From positions 30,583,852 to 30,647,851 of the forward strand of contig NC_080562.1 of the NCBI RefSeq assembly GCF_030253575.1: DNA of 64,000 bases, written 5' to 3'. Under the pieces are notes generated by a model. It saw nothing but the letters and a program-made list of their open reading frames with translations, was not told the origin of the DNA and ran no database searches. Shown piece by piece: positions 23,401 to 36,312 of this stretch. The number at the start of each line of letters is the position of its first letter. Within the stretch, counting starts at the first letter, position 1. Origin of the DNA: Rhododendron vialii. Its lineage: Eukaryota > Streptophyta > Magnoliopsida > Ericales > Ericaceae. A program made the translations under genes and the position numbers.

Positions 23401-24723
23401 GAAACAAGAACCAACAACAAACTCCCATTACAAAGCAAAACAATGCATAAGAAACAAAAGCAGCATTAACTCCTAGGGCTAAACACCTGGTTTCCGATAG
23501 CCCAGGAGGAACAAATAAGCCTATTAGTATCAGATTTCCTAACCGCTCTCCAAGAAAAAAGAACCAACAACAAACTCCCATTACAAAGCAAAACAAAGCA
23601 TAAGAAACAAAAGCAGAATTAACTCCTAGAGCTAAACACCTGGTTTCCGATAGCCCAGGAGGAACAAACAAGCCTATTAGTATCAGATTTCCTAACCGCT
23701 CTCCAAGAACTAAGCATGGATCTGACATCATTCTCAATCCTGGCCACCAACTGATGTTCAGAGGAGCCAGTCCCTTGGAAGATCCTAGCTTTCCTCTCTC
23801 TCCAGATATGATAAAGACAATTAAAAAGCAAGTGTTGAAGAGAGATACCACCTCTATGGATACCAGCCCATTTCACCTCCTCCGATAGATCAAGAACCTG
23901 CCGAGGAATCCCATTCTTCACCAGAAAATACGACCAAGTAAAAGAAGAGAAGGAGCAGCCAAAGAATAAGTGCAAATGAGACTCAAGCCCATTACAACAG
24001 AGAGAACAATAGGGATCAGAAGTAATCCCCCACTAGCATAATCTGTCCCTAGTTTGAAGTCGGCCCAGAATAATCATCCATTGAATGACAGACCACCTGG
24101 GAACATGATGCGTGAACCAAACAACTTGATACCATTCAACTTTAGGACCAGAAGCTTGAAGATTACTCCAAGCAGATTGCACTGAGTAATTTTTTTGTTC
24201 AGTATGATTGTTTAGTGTAATTATACTATATTGTTAAGTTGTAACCATGGAAATTTCTGAATGGAAAGTGTCTGGAACCCTAGGTGAATTGTAGTGTTTT
24301 CCACGTCTCCTTTGCAATAACTGGTTGAATCCACAACCTTTGCCAATCTTGTAAGTTGATTCGAGTGGCCAAATTTGACCAGAGTACTTGTCTCTCCGTT
24401 TATTGCTCACTTTGTTCTTTCTGGAGATGCTCTCTTGGTGTTGAGTTTGTGATATTAGGTTAATCTTTTTTTATGTGCAGTATTTTGAGGACTTTGTTGC
24501 TGGTCATTTTCGTGTTCGTGCACATGACATTCTGTCTGCATGTAAAGCTTACATGGAGGGTGCTGAAGTAGGATCTTTCGACAAAGGAGTCCCCCATTCT
24601 AATACTGCACTAACAAACAGACCTGATTTCAAGGCAGCAGTAGCTAGAATGATGAATGGTCTAGTCAATAACTTCATGAAAAATGGGTCGGAGGACTGCG
24701 AACAGTTCCGGATCCAATCCTGA
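16334..24723 (+). CDS. Ubiquitin-conjugating enzyme E2, PFU/UBC25-26 class, 6 exons
   Basis: Exons are 16334-16411, 20862-21422, 21516-21579, 21843-21982, 22067-22378 and 24481-24723, with GT/AG borders, joining in frame to 465 codons plus stop. The enzyme carries ubiquitin on a cysteine and passes it to substrates with an E3. Residues 1-213 are a low-complexity N-terminal part with an acidic run (DFEDDNDDY, EDDDDDYL, about 75-100) and Ser-rich stretches. The UBC fold starts in exon 3 (PKTWTKRIQDEWKILEKDLP) and includes AVIVGPAGTPYHDGLF, PPTYPDIPP, and LNPNLYDCGKVCLSLLNTW with the catalytic Cys303 in GKVCLSLL. The helical tail (YFEDFVAGHFR) is exon 6. The extended loop after the active site fits the BIRC6-like plant group with UBC23-26 (PFU proteins). 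The exact orthologue is not decided. Intron 1 (4.45 kb) and intron 5 (2.1 kb) are swollen by transposons. No disabling change is seen. Confidence 0.92.
16900..17075. mobile_element. Stowaway-like MITE in E2 intron 1
   Basis: The ends are CTACCTCCATTCCAAAGTG and the inverted CATTTTGGAATGGAGGGAG, flanked by TA. The 176-bp element folds back through GTTTGCCCGGCCC and GGGCCGGACAAAC. Confidence 0.85.
17095..17185 (-). mobile_element. tRNA-like SINE head
   Basis: On the minus strand TAGCCCAATGGCTAGAGC resembles a polymerase III A box and GGGATTCGGCTACC a B box about 35 bp later, followed by GAGTAGACTTTC, which also occurs in the SINE copy near 48290. The tRNA body is not complete, so it is read as a SINE 5' end and not a tRNA gene. 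Confidence 0.4.
17186..18945. other. E2 intron 1, unique part
   Basis: A+T-rich intron sequence with no element boundary or coding pattern recognised. Confidence 0.4.
18946..20656 (-). mobile_element. Non-autonomous Helitron, both ends intact
   Basis: Read on the minus strand, the element starts TCTATATCTATATTATAAAA at 20656 and ends CATGCACTAG at 18946. Just before that end is a perfect 8-bp stem hairpin (GCCGTGCC / GGCACGGC with a TTCA loop, at 18956-18975). It is flanked by A on the 5' side and T on the 3' side, the AT target of Helitrons. Length is 1711 bp. It encodes no Rep/helicase. The interior has two diverged copies of a Lys-rich coding-like segment (about 19850-19960 and 20170-20280; EAMAMEKQKQTVADKEQKK and KAMAKEKQKGTIADKGKKK), probably a captured and duplicated gene piece of unknown origin, and a 60-bp GA run. 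Confidence 0.87.
20419..20479. repeat. (GA)n microsatellite, 60 bp
   Basis: This is the longest pure GA run in the window. It lies inside the Helitron near its 5' end and is likely polymorphic. Confidence 0.95.
23340..24185 (-). mobile_element. LINE ORF2 3' fragment in E2 intron 5, with 153-bp internal duplication
   Basis: On the minus strand the sequence reads SAWSNLQASGPKVEWYQ, HHVPRWSVIQWMIILGRLQTRD, then a stop, GITSDPYCSLCCNGLESHLHLFFGC, and LLFNCLYHIWRERKARIFQ: the RT zinc-binding domain and following tail of a plant LINE. A short A run follows at its 3' side (23340-23347 on the plus strand as T). The last part is duplicated in tandem: the 23406-23558 unit recurs from 23559 with few differences. 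It is 5' truncated and dead. Confidence 0.8.
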
Positions 24724-25524
24724 TTTCTGTCGAGACTGAAGTTGGGGCAAATATGCGGCAGTTTAGGCCTTTTAGCTGCCTTTTCATGCTTATATATATG
24801 GGTTTTCAATGACAGTGCACAGATACCAGTACAGAGGATTGATTATCTTTTGGAACCCAAATTGGTGTATGTAAGGTGGGATAGTTTTAGTTACAATGCA
24901 TCACATCTCTAATTGAAAATTAATCTACCTTTCTTGTTCATGCCCTCTAATGCCATCCTTCCCTTTGAGTGAATGCCCGTTATATCAATTTTTTTTCTTA
25001 GCTTTTGTAAGTTTTTGATGAATTTGTTTGGATGAAGACTGATATTGTTGCCCTAAGATTTAATGTACTTTAGCAATGTCTTTTAGTGACGGACCTTGAC
25101 TTGAATTAGTTGAGATGTGCGTAAGTTGGTATTGTCACTATGTTATAAAAAAAAATACTGACAAATGAATACCTGGAAGTGACTTGTTGCGTCTGTTCCG
25201 TTTAGCTGCTACTGTAATTCTCGCACTTATGTTTTTATAGGTAACTTCAGTCATTATTTCGGGGGATTGCAGCCTTGAGCCTCTGAGCGTTCCCATGGGG
25301 CATTTTAGAATTAAAGTATCCAGATGAGTGTGTCAATAATATATAGGGGAACGGATGGGTGTCGTGCACCCCTTCCGTAATGCAGTGTCGTGCAGGCATT
25401 GTGGGCCACTGATGTGAGTTGCGCAGATCATTTTGTAAAACTCGTTGAGATATGCTTTGATGCCTTCTCCACCCTTGGTACTTGTTAGATTCGCAGTGCT
25501 AACAGGGATTGCCACCTCATAGTT

Positions 25525-25571
<47 letters not shown>

Positions 25572-25939
25572 AGGTGTGCATGTTACTATTGATGAATTGT
25601 ACCCAAACGTTTAAGGGACGAATCATATATGCGTATAGTCACAAATAGAGCAGCAACTTGAGATTAGTGTAACATATATGGAGTTAACAACTAGCAGAGG
25701 TTGATAAGAGAACAGAATCGAACTTTTTTTGGTCGGATTAGAGAATCTAAAGTGAACTAAAAGATAACACATTATATTAAAATATGATAAGTATAAAGTC
25801 CCACAGGTAACAGACGCAGAACATATCGAGACAGGTATCTGCATAGATACTCATTATTGTATATAGCTTTAAGCATTTTATTATATCTAGGTTCTGAGTT
25901 TTGAGCATATTTTATACTGCATGACTGGCTCAAAACCAA
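24724..25939. other. E2 3' UTR and intergenic spacer
   Basis: The E2 3' UTR probably covers the first few hundred bases. A CT run at 25525-25560 is followed by (TG)n. No gene is seen. The E2 and the Bet v 1-type gene converge here. Confidence 0.45.
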
Positions 25940-26723
25940 CTAGTAGCCAAGCTGGAAGTTCTCGAAGGACTTGAGGAATCCAAGGGCGGCATCCCTTGCC
26001 TTCTCTGGCGGTGGTGTGGTGGCCGTGAGCGGCTCAAACTCCACTTTCCATTCAGCTTTACATTTCTCCCGTTCTTTTCCCTCAACCGGAATAAATGAGA
26101 AAGTGACCTTGTATGGATCATACATCTCTTTCAGGTCACCTCTGATGACACTGTATGTCACGCGACGCCCCGTCTCCACTTTCTCAATCTTTTGGGTGGA
26201 TTCTTTGACATAGTCGCTTACGGCTGCATAAAAGCAGAGTATGTCAGGAGAGTTTCAGAAAATAACCTTGGAAACTACTAATTCATTAGGCTGGTAGGTT
26301 CAGAGATGGAGTGTTGTTCCAATCAAGTGCTCCATCAGCTGAAAGAGGTTATTGAACATGCAGTTTCAGAAGCTAGAAGGTGAAAACATGCGCAGTTTCT
26401 CTAAGCTTGAGTGGCAAAACTTTGGTATTGGATACTGGGTAGGTTGTGTATTGTCTTCGTTTTCTTCCTCTTTGCTTTCTTTTTCATTTTTGGTTTCCAA
26501 AAGCCAAAACCATAGAGAAGTTTTAAAATTCCATCGTTCCAATTTATAAGGTAAATCAGGATTTGGAAACCACTTTCTGCTGTTTCCAACAGACTCTTTG
26601 CTTTCAAAAAAAAGGGAAAACCCAAAATCCCTAGCCTCGGTCCTAGAAATTAGAAAACAGTTCCATCCAGTGGCGGGTATATATTTTGCGTGTGCTGTGC
26701 TCTGTGCTGTGCTGTGCGTGTGC

Positions 26724-26767
<44 letters not shown>

Positions 26768-26942
26768 AACCCGGGCCAAGCTTGAAAAGCCTGACACTTT
26801 CTGGGCTGCCATCTCCCTGAAGGTACTCGGCAGCAGCCAGCATTTCCGGGTTTATTTTGCTGATTATCCCATCGTCCATATACATCTCCCATGCTTTCTC
26901 TGCAGGAATGTTCAACACAACTTCACCTTTCATGCTCCTCAT
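25940..26942 (-). CDS. Bet v 1 / major latex protein family, 2 exons
   Basis: Exon 1 is 26942-26771 and exon 2 is 26223-25940 on the minus strand. The GT/AG intron splits an alanine codon (GPA), and the product has 151 residues, the usual size. Another ATG three codons further in (MKGEVV, 26933) could also be used. Family members form a small cytosolic fold with a large hydrophobic cavity for steroid, phenolic or hormone ligands. Visible features are EVVLNIPAEKAWEMY (strand 1 and first helix), the glycine-rich loop as GDGSPES (about 43-49), VKESTQKIEKVETGRRVTY, DPYKVTFSFIPV, and the C-terminal helix PPEKARDAALGFLKSFENF. The Pro-rich TTPPPEKA before the helix and the GDGSP loop are typical of the MLP-like side of the family. 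Ligand and reaction are unknown. A (GT)n(GA)n microsatellite sits in the intron next to the donor site. Confidence 0.9.
26717..26764. repeat. (GT)n(GA)n microsatellite in the Bet v 1 intron
   Basis: A GT run at 26717-26734 and a GA run at 26734-26764 lie only a few bases from the exon 1 splice donor (26770/26769 on the minus strand). Confidence 0.9.
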
Positions 26943-27005
26943 CTCTCTCTCTCTAGTTTTTTTTGTGGGTATGGTTAGGCAATTTGTTTTCTCAAAATGC
27001 AAGAC

Positions 27006-27012
27006 TATATAT
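27006..27012 (-). promoter_or_regulatory. TATA box of the Bet v 1-type gene
   Basis: TATATAT on the coding strand (CCATATATAGTC) lies 64 bp upstream of the start codon at 26942. The leader would be about 35 bp, including a CT/GA run. Confidence 0.5.
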
Positions 27013-28445
27013 GGAGGCCTGTCGGATTCTCCCTGGGGGAGGCTTACTTACAAAAATGGACATGCAATAAAGGCCACAAACAGAAAATGTAAAGAACAAA
27101 TACAAAGGGACAAGTAGTGAAACAAAACAAAGAAGCTTGTGGGTGGGGATCTCCCTATATGGTGCCGAAGATAAACCTCTAACGTCAGCTAAAACACATC
27201 CACCTCCCTTTTTTAACAGATGCAAAACTCTTCTCAAAACAGGCAATAATGGGCTTAATTGACGTAATAAATAGAGTAAGACAAGAATCCACAATTCATT
27301 CACCACAGAGAGGTATTCTTATCCACATTCGATTGCAACTGCTTAAAGATCATACATATTTGACAACCCAAAATGTAACGGCAATACTGAGCTCAGCAAT
27401 CAAATGCAACAGAAAGGAAAAACACTGGTTTAGACAGCAGGAGAAAAATACAAGAAAAAAAAAGACGGAACAAAAGTATGTGGGGATAAGATGGAGAGAG
27501 AAATGGTAGAGTGCCGTTCATTTCATTGAATTTGTACGCAAAAAGACAAAAAAGATGACGAATCATAACACCCTGGTATGCCAAAAGCCAAGATGGATGA
27601 TGATTCAAGCTTCAGACACACTCAATAGACTCCGGGAGTGTCATCCAAAAAGTGTTTTTGTATTCACACGGCAATATAGGAACACAAAGTTAGCGAACAT
27701 ACTTTCTCAATCCATCTTGCTTCTCTACTTCCCGAACGCCTGTTGAGATATTCAAATAGGAATCAGTTACAGGATTCGGTGTGCATCTGAACGGTTATCC
27801 AACTTAAAAGGCCATATGGCTATTCACAACTTGTGAATGGCCATATGGAGGAAACTTAATTCACCAGCAATTGTAACAAGCATTTTATCAAGGCATCTCT
27901 TCAGCCTTTTTCTGTTTAATGGGCCTACGGCAGTTCAGCAGCAATTGTCCCAGGGAAGAAATTGTACTTTACAAGGATCTGGAAGTGCAAGCAGCTACAA
28001 ACTATAACAAACGAACATCAAACTTGGTAGAAATTACCTTTGTATAGGAGTCTACTTTAGACTATTACGGTAGATCTTGCTTGCAGAATGAAGTTTATAG
28101 TTTTTACTCAGATGGCAGACAATAGGGTATATAAAGGGTTGACGGTAAGTGATCATAAATAAAACACTAGCACAACTAGAACTGGCAAACGATTCTGGCA
28201 TTCATCTAATTGGTGAATCAACCAGATGAATATTTAGACTTTTGACTTCAAATAAAGATCGACTTGACTAACTAAGCCTTGATCAGGGCTAATATAGTTT
28301 TATATACTGCCCCAGTGTGTAAATATGATGCAGCATGAGGCACAGATTCTTATCGTTGTCATCCAAACCCTGGCAAGGCTTTTGAGTGGAAGAAGATATT
28401 TTCTTAAACGAATCCCAGATATTACCTGTACGGAGATGCATAAAT
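27013..28445. other. Spacer and probable TPC1 3' UTR
   Basis: The TPC1 stop codon is at 28446-28448 on the minus strand, so transcript sequence probably extends some hundred bases into this stretch. The rest is upstream DNA of the Bet v 1-type gene. No further exon, element end or RNA gene was recognised. Confidence 0.4.
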
Positions 28446-31400
28446 TTATGGAACGGCTCTCTCCGTTTCAACCAGCTCAGAGCTTAACATATGGTGGAGG
28501 AGAGCATCAACTCTCTCACTACTTGATTTTGGCCTGCACCATGCACAGTTCCATCAACAATGATTACTTTTAAGAGAAACCAAGTCTATGCTACAAAAAT
28601 GGAAACTTCTGCAACACTTACCCGATATAACGTCGCCTTGACTTTCCTCCCCCTTCCTGCATCGAGAATGCAGTGATATTACATACGTTTCCTAATTTAG
28701 GTAGAACTCCACATCTGGGTATTTACCATATGTATAATTCATATGCCAGATAGTTCGGCTTGCAATATGTTTTAAACAAACCTACCATTATACATATGAG
28801 TACCACAAGCAAAGCATACAATTGGTTTGAGAACCAAAATGCCTGGTCTCATCCCAACAAATTCAGGTTGGCACTGGAAAACAGTGAGCATTGCTAATAA
28901 CACAAAGCCTGCTGCATTACTGTTTGTGTCAGTGGGAAAGCTATATCATTGTGATGTGATAATCCAGAAAAATCTAGCAAATACAGGACCACTTATTGCA
29001 ACTTCTTTCAGTGTTTACAACAAAAATTGGCTGATAGATGGGGGAAGATGCCAAGTACTGAAGATTCAAGACAATTCCTATTGACAGTGTATGGAAAATC
29101 TCTAAATTACAAGTCTGCACAATGAACTCCTAATAACCACAAATCAGCCCAAGGGAACAGCGACAGTTTTCCTTTGACACTTGACTGCAGGTTAAGGAAT
29201 TACCGATTCTAGAGCAGGTGCGAAACAGCTATATTTTCAACTATTATGGCCTTCAAAATTTTCTGATGGAAGCAATAGATTTCACGAATACCATTGGGAC
29301 AAATCAAGGAGGAATAAGTAAAACACAGACTGGATGACATATCATTTCCATGATTTCTTGTACAAAAGGCCAGAAACTTCGATTTCCACTTCTGACCTTA
29401 TGACATGTTCGTTGTTAATCAATGTGTTTCTTTTCATTTTCTTTTGCTTTCTCTTATCTAATTTTAGGTCACTATAGGAAGTACTAACCTGCTCCGGGTC
29501 TTCACATTTCTCTGAAGTTTCAAGCTCCATTTCAGCAAAGAAAGCCTCTAATACAAATGCTACGACCTGAAATTCCATTAAAATATTTGTCATCATTATC
29601 CTTTGGAAATTGACAACCGAAGAATTCACAGATATTGCATGCAAACACAAAATAGTTGAATAGCAGCGACATGGACATGCATCAAAGGTCTGTCATAACT
29701 GAAGAGGTACCCTAAATCAAATGCTAGGTCCTCCATTAGAAGAAGTCTCCCATCTGAACTGAAAGGTCTTTAAAATTCAAATTAAATCATTCTGAGGCAG
29801 TAATTTGACATGGGAAAACTCAATCTTTTTACCTGGAATTGAAGTTCTGCTTACATGATTTGAATATGCAAGAAAAGCAAAGCTAACTATTTTAAAACCT
29901 ACCATAGCTAAATATATTTTAGTACTTCGCATTCCTTATGAAATTACTGGATCAAATAAATGTATAGCCCTGGACAGAACAGAACGGTGGAAAGGATCAT
30001 GTAGCTGACCCAAGTTGACTGGGAACAAGGCTTGGTTTGGTTTGGTCTACTTTGTGTGCTAACTTTATGGATGAAAAATTTATTTGTATATATGTTCACA
30101 GTTCATGCCATTGGAGATATATGGCTATCCTGGTTAAGCTTAAAGACAACCAAAGGGTTGAGCATAATCACTTTTTCAGTTTGATTTTTCTCAACTTATT
30201 CCTCAACTCGATGCTTCTTATAATCCTCTTTGCTTCGGTCATTTCTTTAACTCCAAAGCTTGTGTCCATGTCTTAATGGATTCCTAATAGTATGGCCTCA
30301 AAATTGAGATTTCGAAGTATCTGGCTTTGGAAGAACTATATTTGTGTGGACACCTAAAGCTCACGAAAAAGGATCAACCGATCAAATGCGTAAGAAGCAC
30401 AGTCTGAAGCTTACCAAGCTCAGAAGCAGCAGCACCGCTATTAGATAGAAACTAATGAAGTACATATATGTCCAAGAAGTTCCAGTCAAGTCTGTGTAAC
30501 TCTGAAAAGTAATACAAGAAGAGTATCAGTGATTCCAAACTAATAGAAGGCTTTATTAACCAATGCTATATTTACGGCAGCACAGCAGCAAGGGAAAAAG
30601 ATGATCCAACAAAAAGAAAAGGCCTTAAAAATCATAGAAACGGAACCAGATAAAAATGCTCTTTGGTTGTTGCTTCCTGTTCCAGACAAATTGAGAAACT
30701 GCCTACAAGACGTCATAGTCTTTGTGTGGCTGAACTTCTATAGCACATACAAATCTAATGCAATTCAACCATTGTTTCTGCCCCATAACCTAGGAATAGT
30801 ATGCCTAACTTCCAACCCTCGCTACCCGGGTGATGCAACACACATCCTGCTCCACAGATAAACTCTACAAAAAGTCTGGTCTTGAGTTAAAGCAACACGT
30901 CTTCTACCCTATATCCTGTCTTTCACAAGCAGTAATCCCCGCCTCAGTTCCCAGTTTATGTTTCTAGTCCTTCATTCACTCCTCAAAGAACAGCTAGGTT
31001 TTCTAAGAAGGCAACCATCTCCGAATTATCTATTCTGTCTTTTGATCTTCATGATTGTTAGCTCTTCTTATGCATGATAAATTTCATATTCAAGATAGCA
31101 AGGCAAATCTAGTCACTGACACAATGTAAATCCCCACCAACTAAGCTGCATTAGTATTCATATACCTCAACACAATTCAGACAAACCTTTTCTACCAACT
31201 ACATTGATGACTATAGTATTTTTCTGTCTTTGATTCATCTCCATCTGAGGCTGTATTCTTCAGCAACGTAAATTTACAGATTAAGTTGACCATGAGTGAC
31301 AAGTTTAATTCCCTCTCAGCTCAAATTTGTTTTATTATTATTATATTCGGGGGGAGGGGGGACCCTACCTACTTTGTACCTACTATGTCTGCCAAAATCT

Positions 31401-33313
31401 ATGGTTGCTAATGAAGATCTGGGATACAAAGAAGAGACCAAAAATGGCCTTTTTATCACTAGTTAACTAGGTAAAAAATTGTCATGGACAGCGGAAGTAA
31501 ACAGCTAAGAAACATTGGTGCATTCTCCAGTCATATGGACATTGGGTAAATGAAGAGAAAAAAATAGGCCATCGTCATGACATACTAATCGTACCTGCAT
31601 CCATACTTGCCAATCATTCATCACTAGTAAGTTGAATAGTGTTACCATCCCATTTGGGTAGTCATTGAAATTGAAAAGTAGGTAGCTATTTTGTCAAGAA
31701 AACTGAGCCACAAAGTTGAAAATTCACTCAGAGAAAGCACTTTAGCAAGTGAACTGAATACAGATACACACAGTGCCAGCTCATGTAGATAAAGTATTTG
31801 ATTACGTACCTAGCTGTTAATTTGTTAACATTCTATAAAATATATGTCAAGCTGAAATACTCCAAATATTTATATCAAATACTCACTTTGTCCCATATTC
31901 TTGGTCCCTTTCACGACTTTTTAAGGAGACATATAATAGTTGTATTCCAATTCATACTGGAAGCCATTATTTGCCCCTTAATTCTTGTTTTCGAATAATT
32001 TAAAGCCATTTGTAAGAGATAATTTTGGAAAATAGAAATTCTATTCCTTGGGACATCCCAAAATGAAAATCCAAAAAATAGGGACGGAGCGAATATTACA
32101 TAAGAGACAATACTGATAAAAAATATAATAATCTTTCTGAACGGCATAGGATACTCATTCTCATCAAGGCCTGTTCCGTCAAGTTTAGGGTTCCCAGCAT
32201 GGACTATACCACCAAATATCTGCACAGAAAATAAGGGAGAAAAAGCTAGAGTTTAATGCGCTGCACCGATTCTGGTAAAGTAAAAGGGAAAAATCCTCAT
32301 CAATGTCTAGAGTACATAGATTAACATTATCAGTCTGGAAACACCACCAGTCAATCAGATGGTAGGATAGTTGGAAATGTAGCGAAAACTTAGGACATGA
32401 TAAGATATTAAAACTAGGAGAATAAGAATGACCTCCATTTTTAATTTTTAACTTGAACGATGCCAAAAAACCATGAGAATTAGATATAGGCAGTGGCCCC
32501 AGACAACAACACCGACGAAGGTGCAGGCAACTTACCTGTACACCAAGAGAGCAATAGATGCACATGACGCAAAATATGGTCCCCAAGTATGGCATTAAAC
32601 TTGGTATGAGAGACAAGAATGTGGCTAAGAAGGCACGGTAACGTTGGACATGCATCAGGAGCCTAAAAAATCGTAACATTCTTGCAAGTATAAGATAACG
32701 GATCCTGCAAAGTGTGGAGAAGGAATAACATATGCATTATAACATTGACAAAGTGATTAAGAGATTAATCGCTCTAGGAAGTAACATCTAGTGCCAGACA
32801 AGCTGCTAGAAATCAGAAGAAATCAAGGAAAACAACTTAATGAAATGCCATGAGTCTATTTACACCATATAAGTTGGGGTTTTCTATGATGCTCATGCAA
32901 GCATCTCATGACTCATTTATTTACCCATTTCTTCGTCCTATTATTCATTCCGGCGGTTTGTTTCAAGATTCATCAAGTTTATGTACCATATCAATTGCAG
33001 ACAACGGGCTATATGCTTCTGGACGTACATGTTAAAGGGCTACATCTATATCATGTATAAACTTGTGCGCAGTAACTAGTAAGTATATTGGTTATATTCA
33101 CATTACACAAGCAGAACTTAAAGATGGATATTGTCTCTCAATTCATGATGCCTCTCCTCCAGGATTGAGCCACTTAACGAGTACTCCCTCCATTCCTATT
33201 TGATAGTCCACCTTTCCTTTTTTGGGTGTTCCAAACTGAAGGTCAATTTGACAAGTCAACACAAAAAAGGGTTCAACTTTTCATTTTTACCCCTTCTTCA
33301 AAAACAACAAAAA

Positions 33314-33346
<33 letters not shown>

Positions 33347-36260
33347 GTTGTATTCAATTTTGAATTCCTCAACTGGACTTTACCCTGCCAACTTTGCCGC
33401 CTAATTTATTGTACAAAAGCCATCCAAAAATGCGGGGCAAAATTGGAAAGTTAAAAATCTGTGCATGTAATAATTACACTCCCTTAAAAAGTTGGAATCC
33501 CGGAGCGGGACTAACAAATTGGAACGGAGGGAGTACCAGTTTAAATCTCTAATCTACTTTGGATAGCTTCTTTGCCGGGCATAATGGTCCCTTTGATTTG
33601 GTACTTGGTAGTTATCATCAGAGAGGAAAGGGTATATATTCACTATTCTCAGTGACAAACTTGATTTTTTTTTTTGCATCTATCACTTCCTCCAGAAAAA
33701 ATAGCTTCTGGGTGTTGATTGTCATAACTGTAAGGGAACTGAACTGATATCAAAAAGTTGTTAGCAGTAAGCTTTGTCAGATGTGCTAGTTTCAGTTTTA
33801 CACTATGGTATTTAATGCAGATAGAAGCCTATGATATCATATCCACGTCCAATTCACTTTGTGGGGATGTATATCGTGCAGTACTACTACTGGCTTTATG
33901 TCTTTAATCTAGAAACTATAATTCTCAAAAAGAAAATACCCATGTTCTATAAGTTAGCTTCAACCAGGTTTCTGTTTCCCTATTCCCCCCTAAATTTTTA
34001 CATTTAAGATCCCACTTATTTGTTCCACCTCATTTTTCTGTTGGATTCTTTAGATAGGTTCAATGCAAAAATATCACTTTGCATCCGGCAACCTATGTTA
34101 TTATATTGTGATTTGTAAAGAACTGAAAGCTGGAAGATTTAGAGAACATTAGACGATCCAAAGCAATGAAACCAAAATAGCCGCATGATTGGTGTATGCA
34201 TAAGAGGTTGAATCTTACACGATGTTAAACAAGAGAAAGAGAAAGAGAAACCATCTAAGGAACTTTCAGAAAGCAGAGGCAAATGTAATCATCCACAAGA
34301 TTTATCATATGCAAAGAATCCAACATTTGTATGTCCTTACCATTCCCCGTTTGAAAGAAAAGAGGAATCATCAGGGGACAAGAAAGTTGCTGTTTCGCCG
34401 ATAACTGAAAGATCATAGATTGTACCTTAGCCTTATACCATTAACAAAGATTTCCAACCAACAACAAATAGAAAATACTGTTACAATGCGAAAGGAAATA
34501 CTACAGAGCACTTGAAGCAAGGGCCAGTAAATGCTACACTGAAAATTCAAGCCATTGCATAGAGTAAGTTAACAAGAAATTCAAAAAGCAATAATCAAGT
34601 AATAGTTCTTTAAGTGCACAAAATAAATGCTTGTTGAATGCCCAAAATAGTTCCCCTTTGTTTTTCTTCTTTTTGAGGAACCGACATTTTTTCCTCTAAT
34701 GCACAGAGAATAAGGATGCTCTTTCCCAACATTATTATGAGGTAAAAGACGGCTTCTGCAACATTCCATTTAGATGGTTACACATGTAAAGAACCTTAAG
34801 CATGTGACCAAACTTTGTTGTTATTTGTGTTCTGAACATCAGATTACCTTAATATAACCTTGTACTTGCAGAAATGTTTTAAATATCATAAGATTCATAA
34901 CCTGAAACTTTGTGGAAATGGGAACACCTACGATAGCCATATCTTATTCATTGTACTTGCAGTTACTTGCATCCATATCAAGGGAATTAAGGAGAGCATT
35001 ACCCATAGACTATGACCTGGATAAGTGAAATGGAGAAGTACTGCAGGAGCAGTATGTTACTACAGAACTCCTAGAAAGTAGTAAGTTAAAATGTAAGTCC
35101 TGTTTGACAGCTATAATGCCACCTACGCTGTACGGGACAAGTCTATCAACAAAGAAAGAACATGTTCAAGAATGAGGATCATCGGATTGATCATATAAGA
35201 TGGATGGAGCTGTTTCGAAAATATATAACAAGTAATGAACGCAGTAGTGGTAGCCCAACTTCAGTTCCATAGGCTAACAGCAAAAAGGTTATCCAAGAGC
35301 GCATATGATGACATCATTCCTGCAAAACTAGCTGCTGCAGCACTATTTTCCATATTAATAACTTAAATGCACAAGTTTGAGATGTACATTTATCTCTCTC
35401 ATATAGAACAAAATATGTATAAATTGTCATAGAAAGGCATAAAACAGATATTTCTAATGGGATTAAATATCTGCTGGCACTTACCTATGACCCACGTGAT
35501 AAAGAAATCAAAACGGTTTTGACCATCCCTCCAATAGTTCTCAAACCCATATGCATAGATTTTTAGTGCCATTTCCACAACATATAACCACCCTGAAGAA
35601 CAAAATGCAACTCATCAACTATTAATACATACAATAAAACAATTAAGCATACAATAAGCAAAATTTACAATATGGTAACAAATACACACCAATCAAAAAT
35701 ACAACCTTAAATGCATAACGCAAATATTTTCCAAATATAGTTTATGGAAAGCAAGTCGTTATTTCGGCATAGATGATAAGACTCCAAGTTATTTGACCCT
35801 GAGGTGGGAGGAACGACTAATGAGGAGCTGATTAGGACCCATATAACAAGTCTTCATTTAGATTGCCAATAATTTGCAACTAGGAAGGATTATGATATAT
35901 GCCAAAGGGCAATGAAGTCACAAGACTCCTGAGATTTTTAAACACCTGTTTCGTCGCCTTACAAATCATCATCAAATTGGTAAATTGCAATTTGAACTTT
36001 AATAATCAAAACTTGATTTCTATCCAACAAAAAAAATGAAAAAAATTACGTAAGTGAAGAATCAATATCAACGCCCATAAAACTTGGTAAATCTTGTTTA
36101 TGCTTACTAAAGCACGTCCGTAAAACTAATGCATTTACAAATATTCTCCAACCATTTTGATAGGAGATTCATTTTGAAATTAAAAACTTCCGACTACAGT
36201 CCTATAAATGGTTGATGTTTAGAAACCAATAGCTTCAAAAGAATTTTTTTTGTTTGTGGA

Positions 36261-36312
<52 letters not shown>

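Noticed and set aside
23375..23975. Minus-strand open frames as genes
   Set aside because: They are the LINE tail and its tandem duplicate.
28289..28471. Alternative TPC1 C-terminal exon (MLHHIY reading)
   Set aside because: The true last exon at 28533-28446 gives [10 protein letters not shown] in phase with the previous exon; the other reading has no matching phase.
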